NCBI GenBank assembly: GCA_023376005.1
Contig: CM042179.1
Coordinates: forward strand, 18,307,423 to 18,371,422
Length of the DNA stretch: 64,000 nucleotides
Direction of reading: 5' to 3'
Origin: Doryteuthis pealeii
Lineage: Eukaryota; Mollusca; Cephalopoda; Myopsida; Loliginidae
The position numbers and the translations under genes were made by a program. Of the stretch, positions 51,943-63,300 are shown piece after piece. How positions within the stretch are numbered: the first letter of the stretch is position 1; each line of letters opens with the position of its first letter. The notes beneath the pieces are model-generated. The model was not told where the DNA came from, did not search any database, and saw only the letters and a list, made by a program, of their open reading frames with translations.

Positions 51943-52705
51943 ACTGGTATTTGGAAGAGGGAACGAGATCCCACTGATAACAGCAGATATGAGTAGGCGG
52001 GAGTTGTTTTCGATCAGTGGAAAATTGTTGGGACACTATCCCATTGCTGGGTGGCTACGACCGGCATGTAGCTATGTAAAGAGAAGAGCGAATGGGATAA
52101 ATTGGGATGATAGAGTTGATGAAGGAACTGTCTCTGTGATACAAGAGATACTGGCTGAAGTAAAAAGAAATGACCCCGTGACAGGGACTTGGCACATCCC
52201 TAAAACAAAAACAGGAGTCGTGTGGTGTGATGCGAGCAGTATCGCCATAGGCACAATCGTGGAGATCAATGGTTTGGTGGCGGAAGATGCAGCATGGCTG
52301 AGGAAAAAAGATGATTTTAACCACATTAATGTAGCTGAGTTAGAGGCTGTGTTAAAGGGAGTGAATTTGGCTTTAAAGTGGGGATTAAGAGAGATGGAAG
52401 TGAGAACCGATTCAGCCACAGTATTGAGCTGGATAAACTCTGCAGTGGAGGAGAGCGGAAGAATACGGACGAAGGGTGCTGGAGAAATGATAATAAAGCG
52501 GAGATTAGGAATACTGCGACAACTGATAGATGAATTCGAATTACAAATAGAAGCAGTGTTTGTGCCTTCGGAGAAAAACAAGGCGGATGCACTAACGCGA
52601 GTAAATAAAAACTGGTTGATCAAGGAGGAGAACGAGTTTCCAACATGTTGTCTAGGGATTAACAAATTGGAGGAGTTGCATGGCATGCACCAGACAAATT
52701 TCTGA
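51943..52705 (+). pseudogene. E11 RNase H and truncated pol end
   Basis: Frame shifted by one from RT: PLITADMSRRELFSISGKLL, then RNase H TKTGVVWCDASSIAIGTIVE (Asp), HINVAELEAVLKGVNLALKW (Glu), REMEVRTDSATVLSWINSAV (Asp) and PSEKNKADALTRVNKNWL. The sequence ends in LEELHGMHQTNF and a stop. LHGMH is where the zinc domain of integrase should begin, so integrase and the 3' LTR are missing. Confidence 0.87.
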
Positions 52706-52937
52706 AGCATACGAAATTGGTTTAAATAGTTAATACCATACCCCAATCTCGTATCACAACAAACATCCCGAAAGGGATTTTCTCTGAGAAAACGATCTTA
52801 AGCGTATGTGAACACACTAAAGCCCTATTTAAACAGCACAGTTTTGAGGTGACGCAGCTAGCTGGACGGCGGAGGACGGATCCTGTGCCGCCGCCGCCGA
52901 CGACGATGACGACGACCTCGCCGCTGCTGCTGCCGAT

Positions 52938-53011
52938 TACTGACCTTTGCCCGCTGATACCTGACCTTTGCCTGCTGATTCCTGACTTTTGCCCGCTGAT
53001 TCCTGACCTTG
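52938..53011 (+). repeat. 21-bp tandem repeat, 3.5 copies
   Basis: Unit cctgacctttgcccgctgatt with small changes. Being a multiple of three it leaves a frame open (ITDLCPLIPDLCLLIPDFCP) but there is no other sign of a gene. Confidence 0.85.
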
Positions 53012-53051
53012 CCAGATCGCCAGTCTACTTACTACTATTGCTACTTTTAAA

Positions 53052-53067
53052 AGCCCTTCTCAGGGCT
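53052..53067 (+). other. Histone-type 3' stem-loop candidate 1
   Basis: agcccttctcagggct: a 6-bp stem and a 4-nt loop, with A-rich flanks and a purine-rich aaaagagaaagaa starting 4 nt later. This is the layout of metazoan replication-dependent histone mRNA ends. No histone frame precedes it. Confidence 0.35.
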
Positions 53068-53097
53068 AAAAAGAGAAAGAATTCTTATATTTTAAAC

Positions 53098-53113
53098 AGC
53101 TCTTCTTAGAGCT
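53098..53113 (+). other. Histone-type 3' stem-loop candidate 2
   Basis: agctcttcttagagct, same geometry, followed by atcagaaag. It lies 46 bp after the first. Confidence 0.35.
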
Positions 53114-53147
53114 ATCAGAAAGTCTCACCTCTCCTCTGCTGGGCCGC

Positions 53148-53540
53148 TTGCAGTGTCGGATCGAATTGGGTTGCTCACAGTATCATACGTTACTGTACTC
53201 TTGCTCCGCACCGTTCCTTGTCGGGTCGAATCTGTCCGTTCAAAGTGCTATCCTCGGGTCGAAACTACACATTCAGAGTGCCTTCGTCGGGTCGAATCTA
53301 TCCATTCAAAGTGTCTCCGTCGGGTTGAATCTATGCATTCAAAGTGCCGTCATTGACGAGTCGAATCGGGTCTTTCTTAATATCATCCACTACCAGACCC
53401 TTACTCCGCATCTTTCCCTGTCAGGCCGTTCCCAGTACCGTTCATTGAAGGGTCGTGCTTTCGAACTACGCCAAACCGTTTCGTCCGTACCGTTCCTCAG
53501 GGTTTTGTCGCGTATCGTCTCTGTCGGGCCGCTACCGGTG
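53148..53540 (+). repeat. Diverged edge of the 48-bp array with a 33-bp repeat
   Basis: Four copies of a 33-bp unit (tcgggtcgaatctatccatt followed by caaagtg) at about 53219-53350. Around them are decayed 48-bp-like sequences (gtcaggccgttcccagtacc, ccattaccag-like pieces). An open frame runs through but has only repeat sequence. Confidence 0.7.
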
Positions 53541-53650
53541 TCGTCCATTACCAGCAAACAGATCGCCTCTGTCAGGCCGCTACCGGTGTCTTCCATTACC
53601 AGCAAACAGATCGCCTCTGTCGGACCGCTACCGGTGTCATCCATTACCAG
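53541..53650 (+). repeat. 48-bp satellite, about 2.5 units left of E13
   Basis: gccgctaccggtgt and ccattaccagcaaacagatc units, cut at ccattaccag by E13. Confidence 0.9.
53647..53650. repeat. E13 target-site duplication, left
   Basis: ccag of the satellite, repeated at 55679-55682. Confidence 0.88.
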
Positions 53651-54082
53651 TGTGGCGTTAGTTTGTATTTGCCTGTTGGAGTTGTCTGCCCCATTTAGTT
53701 TGCTGGTGCCCGCTAGGTGCTAGAGATTTAAGCGCCGGGTTCAAACCCTTTCGGCCTGTTCAGTTTCCTGTTTCAGCAACTACGAGCCACATGGGGTAGA
53801 TTTTATCTAACCCCTCTCGTTGGGGCTCCGCCCCCCTTACATTACTGTAAGTTCTTTACAGCATGGACTATCGCTAGTCTCATGTCTGTACTCTTTTATG
53901 TTATAATGTACCATTCATGAATGTGTCTTTATCTTTATTTGTGTACCCCTTTATACATGTAACTCTTTTACTACGTTGTATCTACTGTTATCCATGTGCT
54001 GTATATATTAAATGTTTTGTCTGTGAACCTTCGTCGGAGTTATTTGTATGCAAAGTATGTATAACTTTGCACCTTCCTTATA
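53651..54082 (+). mobile_element. E13 5' LTR, about 432 bp
   Basis: tgtggcgttagtttgtattt onward, matched by 55251-55678. The inner end (ccttccttata) has diverged from the ctacgttaca of the other copy. It carries gccgggttcaaaccc, a perfect Pol III B-box match, and a ccccctctcgttggggctcc-like hairpin region near 53812. Confidence 0.88.
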
Positions 54083-54084
54083 AC

Positions 54085-54104
54085 TGGTGATACCCCGAAG
54101 TGAT
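54085..54104 (+). promoter_or_regulatory. E13 primer binding site (tRNA-Trp-like)
   Basis: tggtgataccccgaagtgat resembles TGGTGACCCCGACGTGAT, the Trp-tRNA site used by CsRn1-type gypsy elements, with a small insertion. Confidence 0.6.
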
Positions 54105-55225
54105 ATGAACACTTACCCTTTTTGGCCCAAGTCGACCATAAAAATGGTCGTAAAAGTACTCGGGACTTTCAACACGAACTTTAAAAAAAAAAAAAAAAAG
54201 AAAAAACGGTGACCCCCTCAAAGAAATTATTTCTTTTTTTTTCTCCGACAGTTATGGACACATTTTTTTTTTACAGCGCTGGATATCTTCTTCAAAATTT
54301 AAAAAAAGATTCAACACCAAGAATTATCTTGTTTACCGAGAGGAAATAGTTCAGCCATCAGCCAGGGACAGTTTGACACGTTCCCTCACCCTAGGGATAC
54401 TGACATCTTCAATTCGGCGACTACTACTATGGATACGGACATTGCCACACCATATGACCGGAATGTCAACCAGGCTGCTCAACAGAATGTTTTTTTGCGA
54501 CCCCCGAACGGAAAACGAAGTGTACATCAGAAATGTTCATTTCAGGACGCAATATACCGAAATTTGAACACAACTGGACAGCGGTGAATTTCGAGTTTTT
54601 TGTCCACACCACACTGAAACATTTGCTCCATATTTTTCCTCAAACTTTTGAAAATTGTACACCTGTACAGAAAATTTTTTTGCCAAAAGTTGAACCTGAA
54701 ATATGGTTCGTAAAAATCTTTTAACTTTAGTTTCTTTTGAAACACCCTTTTAACGATCCCCGTCGTTTTTTGGCATTTTGTGCCTAACAAATTTTACCAG
54801 GAATTCACCAAATTCCTGGCCAAAGTCGGACCCACCATGGCCCGTAAAAGTACTTTGACTTGGCATTTTGTGCCTACCATTTTTTTTTTTCCAGGAGAAA
54901 AATTATTCCACAAGGATAAAAACAGTCCTTATTTCGACTAAGGAATTCGGAAGAAACTCGCCAGCACCAAGGTGAAGTTTTAAAATTGTAACCATACCAC
55001 ATAGGAACTTTTTCACACCGGACTTAAACATGAACATTCTTTTGTTTGTATTTTAAATTACATTCCTGTTTTTTCATGCTTTTATTTTTTAGTTTGTGGG
55101 AATATGTATGTGCAAATTTTATTTCTGTTTTTGGAACTTTGAACTTTGAACATTCGAGACTCTGTTCTTTTCCTTAAAGGAATACTTTTTTTGTCTGTCA
55201 TGCTCTTCAGTAAATTTTTTAGCCC
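54105..55225 (+). mobile_element. E13 internal region, non-coding remnant
   Basis: About 1.1 kb with poly-A (54183-54199) and poly-T tracts and only short frames. None has gag or pol motifs. Non-autonomous or deleted element. Confidence 0.7.
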
Positions 55226-55250
55226 CGCTAAAAATTTAGGGGGGAGTATT
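55226..55250 (+). other. E13 polypurine tract
   Basis: gctaaaaatttaggggggag then tatt, directly before the 3' LTR. Confidence 0.7.
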
Positions 55251-55678
55251 TGTGGCGTTAGTTTGTATTTGTCTGGTGGAGTTGTCCCATTTAGTTTGCT
55301 GGTGCCCGCTAGGTGCTAGAGATTTAAGCGCCGGATTCAAACCCTTTCGGCCTCTTTTTCCTGTTTCAGCAACTACGAGCCACATGGGGTAGATTTTATC
55401 TAACCCCTCTCGTTGGGGCTCCGCCCCCCTTACATTACTGTAAGTTATTCACAGCATGGACTATCGCTAGTCTCATGTCTGTACTCATATATGTATATCT
55501 GTACCATTCATGAATGTGTCTTTATCTTTATTTGTGTACCCCTTTATATATGTAACTGTTTACCATGTACTTTGTATCTCGTCTTATCCATATGCTGTAT
55601 ATATTAAATGTTTTGTCTGTGAACCTTCGTCGGAGTTATTTGTATTCCAAGTATATATAACGTTGAACCTACGTTACA
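55251..55678 (+). mobile_element. E13 3' LTR, 428 bp
   Basis: tgtggcgttag to cctacgttaca. Several per cent different from the 5' copy, so older than E6 or E12. Confidence 0.9.
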
Positions 55679-57145
55679 CCAGCAAACAGATCGCCTCTGT
55701 CGGGCCGCTACCGGTGTCGTCCATTACCAGCAAACAGATCGCCTCTGTCGGACCGCTACCGGTGTCGTCCATTACCAGCAAACAGATCGCCTCTGTCGGA
55801 CCGCTACCGGTGTCGTCCATTATCGCCTCTGTCGGACCGCTACCGGTGTCGTCCATTACAAGCAAACAGATCGCCTCTGTCGGACCGCTACCGGTGTCGT
55901 CCATTACAAGCAAACAGATCGCCTCTGTCGGGCCGCTACCGGTGTCGTCCATTACCAGCAAACAGATCGCCTCTGTCGGACCGCTACCGGTGTCGTCCAT
56001 TACCAGCAAACAGATCGCCTCTGTCGGACCGCTACCGGTGTCGTCCATTACCAGCAAACAGATCGCCTCTGTCGGACCGCTACCGGTGTCGTCCATTACC
56101 AGCAAACAGATCGCCTCTGTCGGACCGCTACCGGTGTCGTCCATTACCAGCAAACAGATCGCCTCTGTCGGACCGCTACCGGTGTCGTCCATTACCAGCA
56201 AACAGATCGCCTCTGTCGGACCGCTACCGGTGTCGTCCATTACAAGCAAACAGATCGCCTCTGTCGGACCGCTACCGGTGTCGTCCATTACAAGCAAACA
56301 GATCGCCTCTGTCGGACCGCTACCGGTGTCGTCCATTACAGCAAACAGATCGCCTCTGTCGGACCGCTACCGGTGTCGTCCATTAAGCAAACAGATCGCC
56401 TCTGTCGGACGCTACCGGTGTCGTCCATTACAGCAAACAGATCGCCTCTGTCGGACCGCTACCGGTGTCGTCCATTACCAGCAAACAGATCGCCTCTGTC
56501 GGACCGCTACCGGTGTCGTCCATTACAGCAAACAGATCGCCTCTGTCGGGCCGCTACCGGTGTCGTCCATTACCAGCAAACAGATCGCCTCTGTCGGACC
56601 GCTACCGGTGTCGTCCATTACCAGCAAACAGATCGCCTCTGTCGGACCGCTACCGGTGTCGTCCATTACAGCAAACAGATCGCCTCTGTCGGACCGCTAC
56701 CGGTGTCGTCCATTACAAGCAAACAGATCGCCTCTGTCGGACCGCTACCGGTGTCGTCCATTACAGCAAACAGATCCGGTGTCGTCCATTACAGCAAACA
56801 GAGTCGTCCATTACCAGCAAACAGATCGCCTCTGTCGGACCGCTACCGGTGTCGTCCATTACCAGCAAACAGATCGCCTCTGTCGGACCGCTACCGGTGT
56901 CGTCCATTACAAGCAAACAGATCGCTCTGTCCCGCTACCGGTGTCGTCCATTACCAGCAAACAGATCGCCTCTGTCGGACCGCTACCGGTGTCGTCCATT
57001 ACAGCAAACAGATCGTCTCTGTCGGGCCGCTACCGGTGTCGTCCATTACCAGCAAACAGATCGCCTCTGTCGGGCCGCTACCAGTGTCATCCATTACCAG
57101 CAAACAGATCGTCTCTGTCGGGCCGCTACCGGTGTCATCCATTAA
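55679..57145 (+). repeat. 48-bp satellite array 1, about 30 units
   Basis: The unit holds gcaaacagatcgcctctgtc and cgctaccggtgtcgtccatt. Variants: ggaccg/gggccg, accagc/acaagc/acagc, gtcgtcc/gtcatcc, gcctct/gtctct. Units near 56765-56815 and 56930 are shortened. Because 48 is a multiple of 3 and the unit has no stop, long open frames arise on both strands (16-residue repeats SITSKQIASVGPLPVS and MDDTGSGPTEAICLLV). They are treated as by-products. Confidence 0.97.
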
Positions 57146-57951
57146 AAGCAAAAAGATATAAAATCGACGCATTCGAATCAGACGGCGTACACAGCTCCTG
57201 AACATAATACCTTAACATTGCTGTACAATTACAGACAATAAAAAAACTTATTTGAATTGAAATGTCACTCACTCGTTTGTCTTTTCTCTTTTGCTTTGTG
57301 TTGTGTGGGACTATTGTATAAAAAGTTCGTGTGGTCGACCCTGTTATCGACCCAACGACACGTTATTAAAAAAAAAAATATTGTGTAGCAAGATTGAAAA
57401 TTAATAAAATAACATTGAATTTGGTATTTTTAGCAAGCTCCTAACGGGTCAAATGATGCCTGATAGTTTGCAAGTTTGAAAAATTTGCTTAACTTCAAAT
57501 ACAGAAAATCAAGGCTTGAAAACAATTAAAAAAGGCGTCCAAACAAGGCATTTTCAGTTTGTTTTGACAGGTGTAAAAAAAAAAACCTTAAAACGCATGT
57601 AGAACGCCTTAAAACTATGAAATTAACATTCCAATTGTTGTTTTCAGTTAAGGGCCATGCCCGTACATACTACCTGATAGTTGTTACGTTGGAAAAGTTA
57701 GAGGGAGTTTTTGGTATCGGTGTTTTTTTTATTTTTCAGTTTGTTTTGACGAGAGTAAAAAGAACCTTTGCCGGACCCCTTAAAACTATGAAATTAACAT
57801 TCCAACTGTTGTTGACAGAAAAGGGCCATGCCTGTACATATAACCTGATAGTTGTTACGTTGGAAAAGTTTTTTGGAAATTTTCCAAATCGGAGTTTGAA
57901 AGGCTTTTTTCTAAACGCGTTATTAAAAAAAACTGTGTATACTATCAAAAA
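57146..57951 (+). repeat. Array boundary segment and partial 400-bp satellite, copy 1
   Basis: Starts aaaagcaaaaagatataaaa after the last unit, includes an acaataaaaaaactta tail near 57236, then from about 57395 diverged units of the 400-bp satellite. Near-identical to 59530-60340. Confidence 0.9.
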
Positions 57952-59529
57952 TACAAGCAAACAGATCGCCTCTGTCGGGCCGTCCGTGTGTCCATTACCA
58001 CAGATCGCCTCTGTCGGACCGCTACCGGTGTCGTCCATTACCAGCAAACAGATCGCCTCTGTCGGACCGCTACCGGTGTCGTCCATTACCAAACAGATCG
58101 CCTCTGTCGGGCCGCTACCGGTGTCGTCCATTACAAGCAAACAGATCGCCTCTGTCGGGCCGCTACCGGTGTCGTCCATTACCAGCAAACAGATCGTCTC
58201 TGTCGGACCGCTACCGTGTCGTCCATTACCAGCAAACAGATCGCCTCTGTCGGACCGCTACCGGTGTCGTCCATTACAGCAAACATTCAGTTCCATTACA
58301 GCAAACAGATCGCCTCTGTCGGACCGCTACCGGTGTCGTCCATTACAAGCAAACAGATCGCCTCTGTCGGACCGCTACCGGTGTCGTCCATTACAAGCAA
58401 ACAGATCGCCTCTGTCGGACCGTTACCAGTGTCGTCCATTACCAGCAAACAGATCGCCTCTGTCGGGCCGCTAGTCCATTACCAGCAAACAGATCGCCTC
58501 TGTCGGACCGCTACCGGTGTCGTCCATTACCAGCAAACAGATCGCCTCTGTCGGACCGCTACCGGTGTCGTCCATTACCAGCAAACAGATCGTCTCTGTC
58601 GGGCCGCTACCAGTGTCATCCATTACCAGCAAACAGATCGCCTCTGTCGGACCGCTACCAGTGTCATCCATTACCAGCAAACAGATCGCCTCTGTCGGAC
58701 CGCTACCGGTGTCGTCCATTACCAGCAAACAGATCGCATCTGTCGGACCGCTACCAGTGTCGTCCATTACCAGCAAACAGATCGCCTCTGTCGGACCGCT
58801 ACCGGTGTCGTCCATTACCAGCAAACAGATCGCCTCTGTCGGACCGCTACCAGTGTCGTCCATTACCAGCAAACAGATCGCCTCTGTCGGACCGCTACCA
58901 GTGTCATCCATTACCAGCAAACAGTCGCCTCTGTCGGCCGCTACCGGTGTCGTCCATTACCAGCAACAGATCGCCTCTGTCGACCGCTACCAGTGTCGTC
59001 CCCCAGCAAACAGATCGCCTCTGTCGGACCGCTACCGGTGTCGTCCATTACCAGCAAACAGATCGCCTCTGTCGGACCGCTACCGGTGTCGTCCATTACC
59101 AGCAAACAGATCGCTCTGTCGGACCGGTCGTCCATTACCAGCAAACAGATCGCCTCTGTCGGACCGCTACCGTGTCGTCCATTACCAGCAAACAGATCGC
59201 CTCTGTCGGACCGCTACGGTGTCGTCCATTACAGCAAACAGATCGTCTCTGTCGCTACCGGTGTCGTCCATTACCGGTGTCGTCCATTAAAAGCAAAAAG
59301 ATCGCCTCTGTCGGGCCGCTACCAGTGTCATCCATTACCAGCAAACAGATCGTCTCTGTCGGGCCGCTACCGGTGTCGTCCATTACCAGCAAACAGATCG
59401 TCTCTGTCGGGCCGCTACCGGTGTCGTCCATTACCAGCAAACAGATCGCCTCTGTCGGGCCGCTACCAGTGTCATCCATTACCAGCAAACAGATCGTCTC
59501 TGTCGGGCCGCTACCGGTGTCATCCATTA
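57952..59529 (+). repeat. 48-bp satellite array 2, about 33 units
   Basis: Begins inside a 400-bp satellite unit (ctatcaaaaat then acaagcaaacag). It has the same variants as array 1, including cagtgtcatcc types at its right end, and several shortened units near 58285, 58470 and 58920-59280. Confidence 0.97.
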
Positions 59530-60340
59530 AAAGCAAAAAGATATAAAATCGACGCATTCGAATCAGACGGCGTACACAGCTCCTGAACATAATACCTTAA
59601 CATTGCTGTACAATTACAGACAATAAAAAACTTATTTGAATTGAAATGTCACTCACTCGTTTGTCTTTTCTCTTTTGCTTTGTGTTGTGTGGGACTATTG
59701 TATAAAAAGTTCGTGTGGTCGACCCTGTTATCGACCCAACGACACGTTATTAAAAAAAAAAATATTGTGTAGCAAGATTGAAAATTAATAAAATAACATT
59801 GAATTTGGTATTTTTAGCAAGCTCCTAACGGGTCAAATGATGCCTGATAGTTTGCAAGTTTGAAAAATTTGCTTAACTTCAAATACAGAAAATCAAGGCT
59901 TGAAAACAATTAAAAAAGGCGTCCAAACAAGGCATTTTTCAGTTTGTTTTGACAGGTGTAAAAAAAAAAAAACCCTTAAAAACGCATGTAGAACGCCTTA
60001 AAACTATGAAATTAACATTCCAATTGTTGTTTTCAGTTAAGGGCCATGCCCGTACATACTACCTGATAGTTGTTACGTTGGAAAAGTTAGAGGGAGTTTT
60101 TGGTATCGGTGTTTTTTTTATTTTTCAGTTTGTTTTGACGAGAGTAAAAAGAACCTTTGCCGGACCCCTTAAAACTATGAAATTAACATTCCAACTGTTG
60201 TTGACAGAAAAGGGCCATGCCTGTACATATAACCTGATAGTTGTTACGTTGGAAAAGTTTTTGGAAATTTTCCAAATCGGAGTTTGAAAGGCTTTTTTCT
60301 AAACGCGTTATTAAAAAAAAAACTGTGTATACTATCAAAA
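59530..60340 (+). repeat. Array boundary segment and partial 400-bp satellite, copy 2
   Basis: Repeats 57146-57951 with only small length changes in A/T runs. Confidence 0.92.
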
Positions 60341-63300
60341 ATTAATAAAATAACATTGAATTTGGTATTTTCAGCAAGCCCTTAACGGGTCTAATGATGC
60401 CTGATAGTTTGCAAGTTTGAAAATTTTGGTTAACTTTAAAAAATTTGCTTAAATTCATATACTGAAAATCGAGCGTCAAAAACAAGCCAAAAGGCCTTCA
60501 AAACAGGCCTTTTTTCAGGTTGATTTGTCGTATGTAAAAAAAAACTTAAAAACGCCCGGCGGACCCCTTAAAACAATGAAATTTACATTCCAATTGTTGT
60601 TTCTAGTTAGGGGCCGTCCCCGGACACCTTACCTGATAGTTGGTACGTTGGAAAACTTTGGGGCAATTTTCCAAATCGGGGTTTGAAGCGATTTTTTTTT
60701 ACTTCCAAACAGACTATGAAAAAACAAATAAAACGGTGTAACACTATCGAAAATTAATAAAATAACATTGAATTTGGTATTTTTAGCAAGCCCCTAACGG
60801 GTCTAATGATACCTGATAGTTTGCAAGTTTGAAAATTTTGGTTAACTTTAAAAATTTTGCTTAAATTCATATACTTGAAATCGAGCGTCAAAAACAAGCG
60901 AAAAAGCCTTCAAAACAGGCCTTTTTTCAGGTTGATTTCAGGCATGTAAAAAAAAACTTAAAAACGCCCGGCGGACCCCTTCAATCTATAAAATTAATAT
61001 TCCAATTGTTGTTTCTAGTTAGGGGCCGTCCCCGGACACCTTACCTGATAGTTGGTTTGTTGGAAACTTTGAGGCAATTTTCCAAATCGGGGTTTGAAGC
61101 GATTTTTTTTACTTCCAAACAGGCTATTAAAAAACAAAAAAAAACGGAGTAACACTATCGAAAATTAATAAAATAACATTGAATTTGGTATTTTTAGCAA
61201 GCCCCTAACGGGTCTAATGACGCCTGATAGTTTGCAAGTTTGAAAATTTTGGTTAACTTTAAAAATTTTGCTTAAATTCATCTACTTGAAATCGAGCGTC
61301 AAAAAGCCTTCAAAACAGGCCTTTTTCAGGTTGATTTCAGGCGTGTAAAAAAAACTTAAAAACGCCCGGCGGACCCCTTAAATCTATGAAATTAACATTC
61401 CAATTGTTGTTTCTAGTTAGGGGTCGTCCCCGGACACCTTACCTGATAGTTGGTTTGTTGGAAAACTTTGGGGCAATTTTCCAAATCGGGGTTTGAAGCG
61501 ATTTTTTTACTTCCAAACAGGCTATTAAAAAACAAAAAAAACGGTGTAACAGTATCGAAAATTAATAAAATAACATTGAATTTGGTATTTTTAGCAAGCC
61601 CCTAACGGGTCTAATGATACCTGATAGTTTGCAAGTTTGAAAATTTTGGTTAACTTTAAAAATTTTGCTTAAATTCATATACTTGAAATCGAGCGTCAAA
61701 AACAAGCGAAAAAGCCTTCAAAACAGGCCTTTTTTCAGGTTGATTTCAGGCATGTAAAAAAAAACTTAAAAACGCCCGGCGGACCCCTTAAATCTATGAA
61801 ATTAACATTCCAATTGTTGTTTCTAGTTAGGGGCCGTCCCCGGACACCTTACCTGATAGTTGGTTTGTTGGAAAACTTTGAGGCAATTTTCCAAATCGGG
61901 GTTTGAAGCGATTGTTTTACTTCCAAACAGGTTATTAAAAAACAAAAAAAACGGTGTAACACTATCGAAAAATAATAAAATAACATTGAATTTGGTATTT
62001 TTAGCAAGCCCCTAACGGGTCTAATGACGCCTGATGGTTTGCAAGTTTGAAAATTTTGGTTAACTTGCTTAATTGTTAATTTGCTTAAATTCATATACTT
62101 GAAATCGAGCGTCAAAAACAAGCCAAAAAGCCTTCAAAACAGGCCGTTTTTCAGGTTGATTTCAGGCATGTAAAAAAAACTTAAAAACGCCCGGCGGACC
62201 CCTTAAATCTATGAAATTAATATTCCAATTGTTGTTTCTAGTTAGGGGCCGTCCCCGGACACCTTACCTGATAGTTGGTTTGTTGGAAAACTTTGAGGCA
62301 ATTTTCCAAATCGGGGTTTGAAGCGATTTTTTTACTATCAAACGGGTTATTAAAAAAACAAAAAAAAACGGTGTAACACTATCGAAAATTAATAAAATAA
62401 CATTGAATTTGGTATTTTTAGCAAGCCCCTAACGGGTCTAATGACGCCTGATAGTTTGCAAGTTTGAAAATTTTGGTTAACTTTAAAAATTTTGCTTAAA
62501 TTCATATACTTGAAATCGAGCGTCAAAAACAAGCCAAAAAGCCTTCAAAACAGGCCTTTTTTCAGGTTGATTTCAGGCATGTAAAAAAAACTTAAAAACG
62601 CCCGGCGGACCCCTTAAATCTATGAAATTAACATTCCAATTGTTGTTTCTAGTTAGGGGCCGTCCCGGACACCTTACCTGATAGTTGGTTTGTTGGAAAA
62701 CTTTGAGGCAATTTTCCAAATCGGTGTTTGAAGCGATTTTTTTTACTATCAAACGGGTTATTAAAAAACAAAAAAAACGGTGTAACACTATCGAAAATTA
62801 ATAAAATAACATTGAATTTGGTATTTTTAGCAAGCCCCTAACGGGTCTAATGACGCCTGATAGTTTGCAAGTTTGAAAATTTTGGTTAACTTTAAAAATT
62901 TTGCTTAAATTCATATACTTGAAATCGAGCGTCAAAAACAAGCCAAAAGCCTTCAAAACAGGCCTTTTTTCAGGTTGATTTCAGGCATGTAAAAAAAAAC
63001 TTAAAAACGCCCGGCGGAAACCTTAAATCTATGAAATTAACATTCCAATTGTTGTGTCTAGTTAGGGGCCGTTTCCGGACACCTTACCTGATAGTTGGTT
63101 TGTTGGAAAACTTTGAGGCAATTTTCCAAATCGGGGTTTGAAGCGATTTTTTTACTTCCAAACGGCTATTAAAAAACAAACAAAACGGTGTGACACTATC
63201 GAAAATTATTAAAATAACATTGAATTTGGTATTTTTAGCAAGCCCCTAAAGGGTCTAATAACGCCTGATAGTTTGCAAGTTTGAAAATTTTGGTTAACTT

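Larger units (their letters stand above)
52706..53147. other. Region between E11 and the 48-bp satellite
   Basis: No supported gene. Contains a GC-rich (ccg/gac)n-like stretch (52888-52934), the 21-bp repeat and two histone-type hairpins listed separately. Confidence 0.5.

Noticed and set aside
52072..52746. A 224-codon minus-strand frame
   Set aside because: Antisense shadow of E11 RNase H, whose motifs are on the plus strand.
53700..53750. A tRNA gene around the perfect B-box ggttcaaaccc
   Set aside because: No A-box at proper spacing and no cloverleaf could be drawn; it lies in the E13 LTR and recurs in both LTR copies.
55510..57201. A 563-codon frame as a repeat protein gene
   Set aside because: It is explained by a stop-free 48-bp satellite; other frames and the opposite strand are open too, and the start lies in the E13 LTR.
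57617..58474. Frame combining 400-bp satellite and 48-bp satellite
   Set aside because: Runs by chance from one repeat into another.
57988..59586. A 532-codon frame and companions on both strands as genes
   Set aside because: Same satellite effect; no non-repeat domain.
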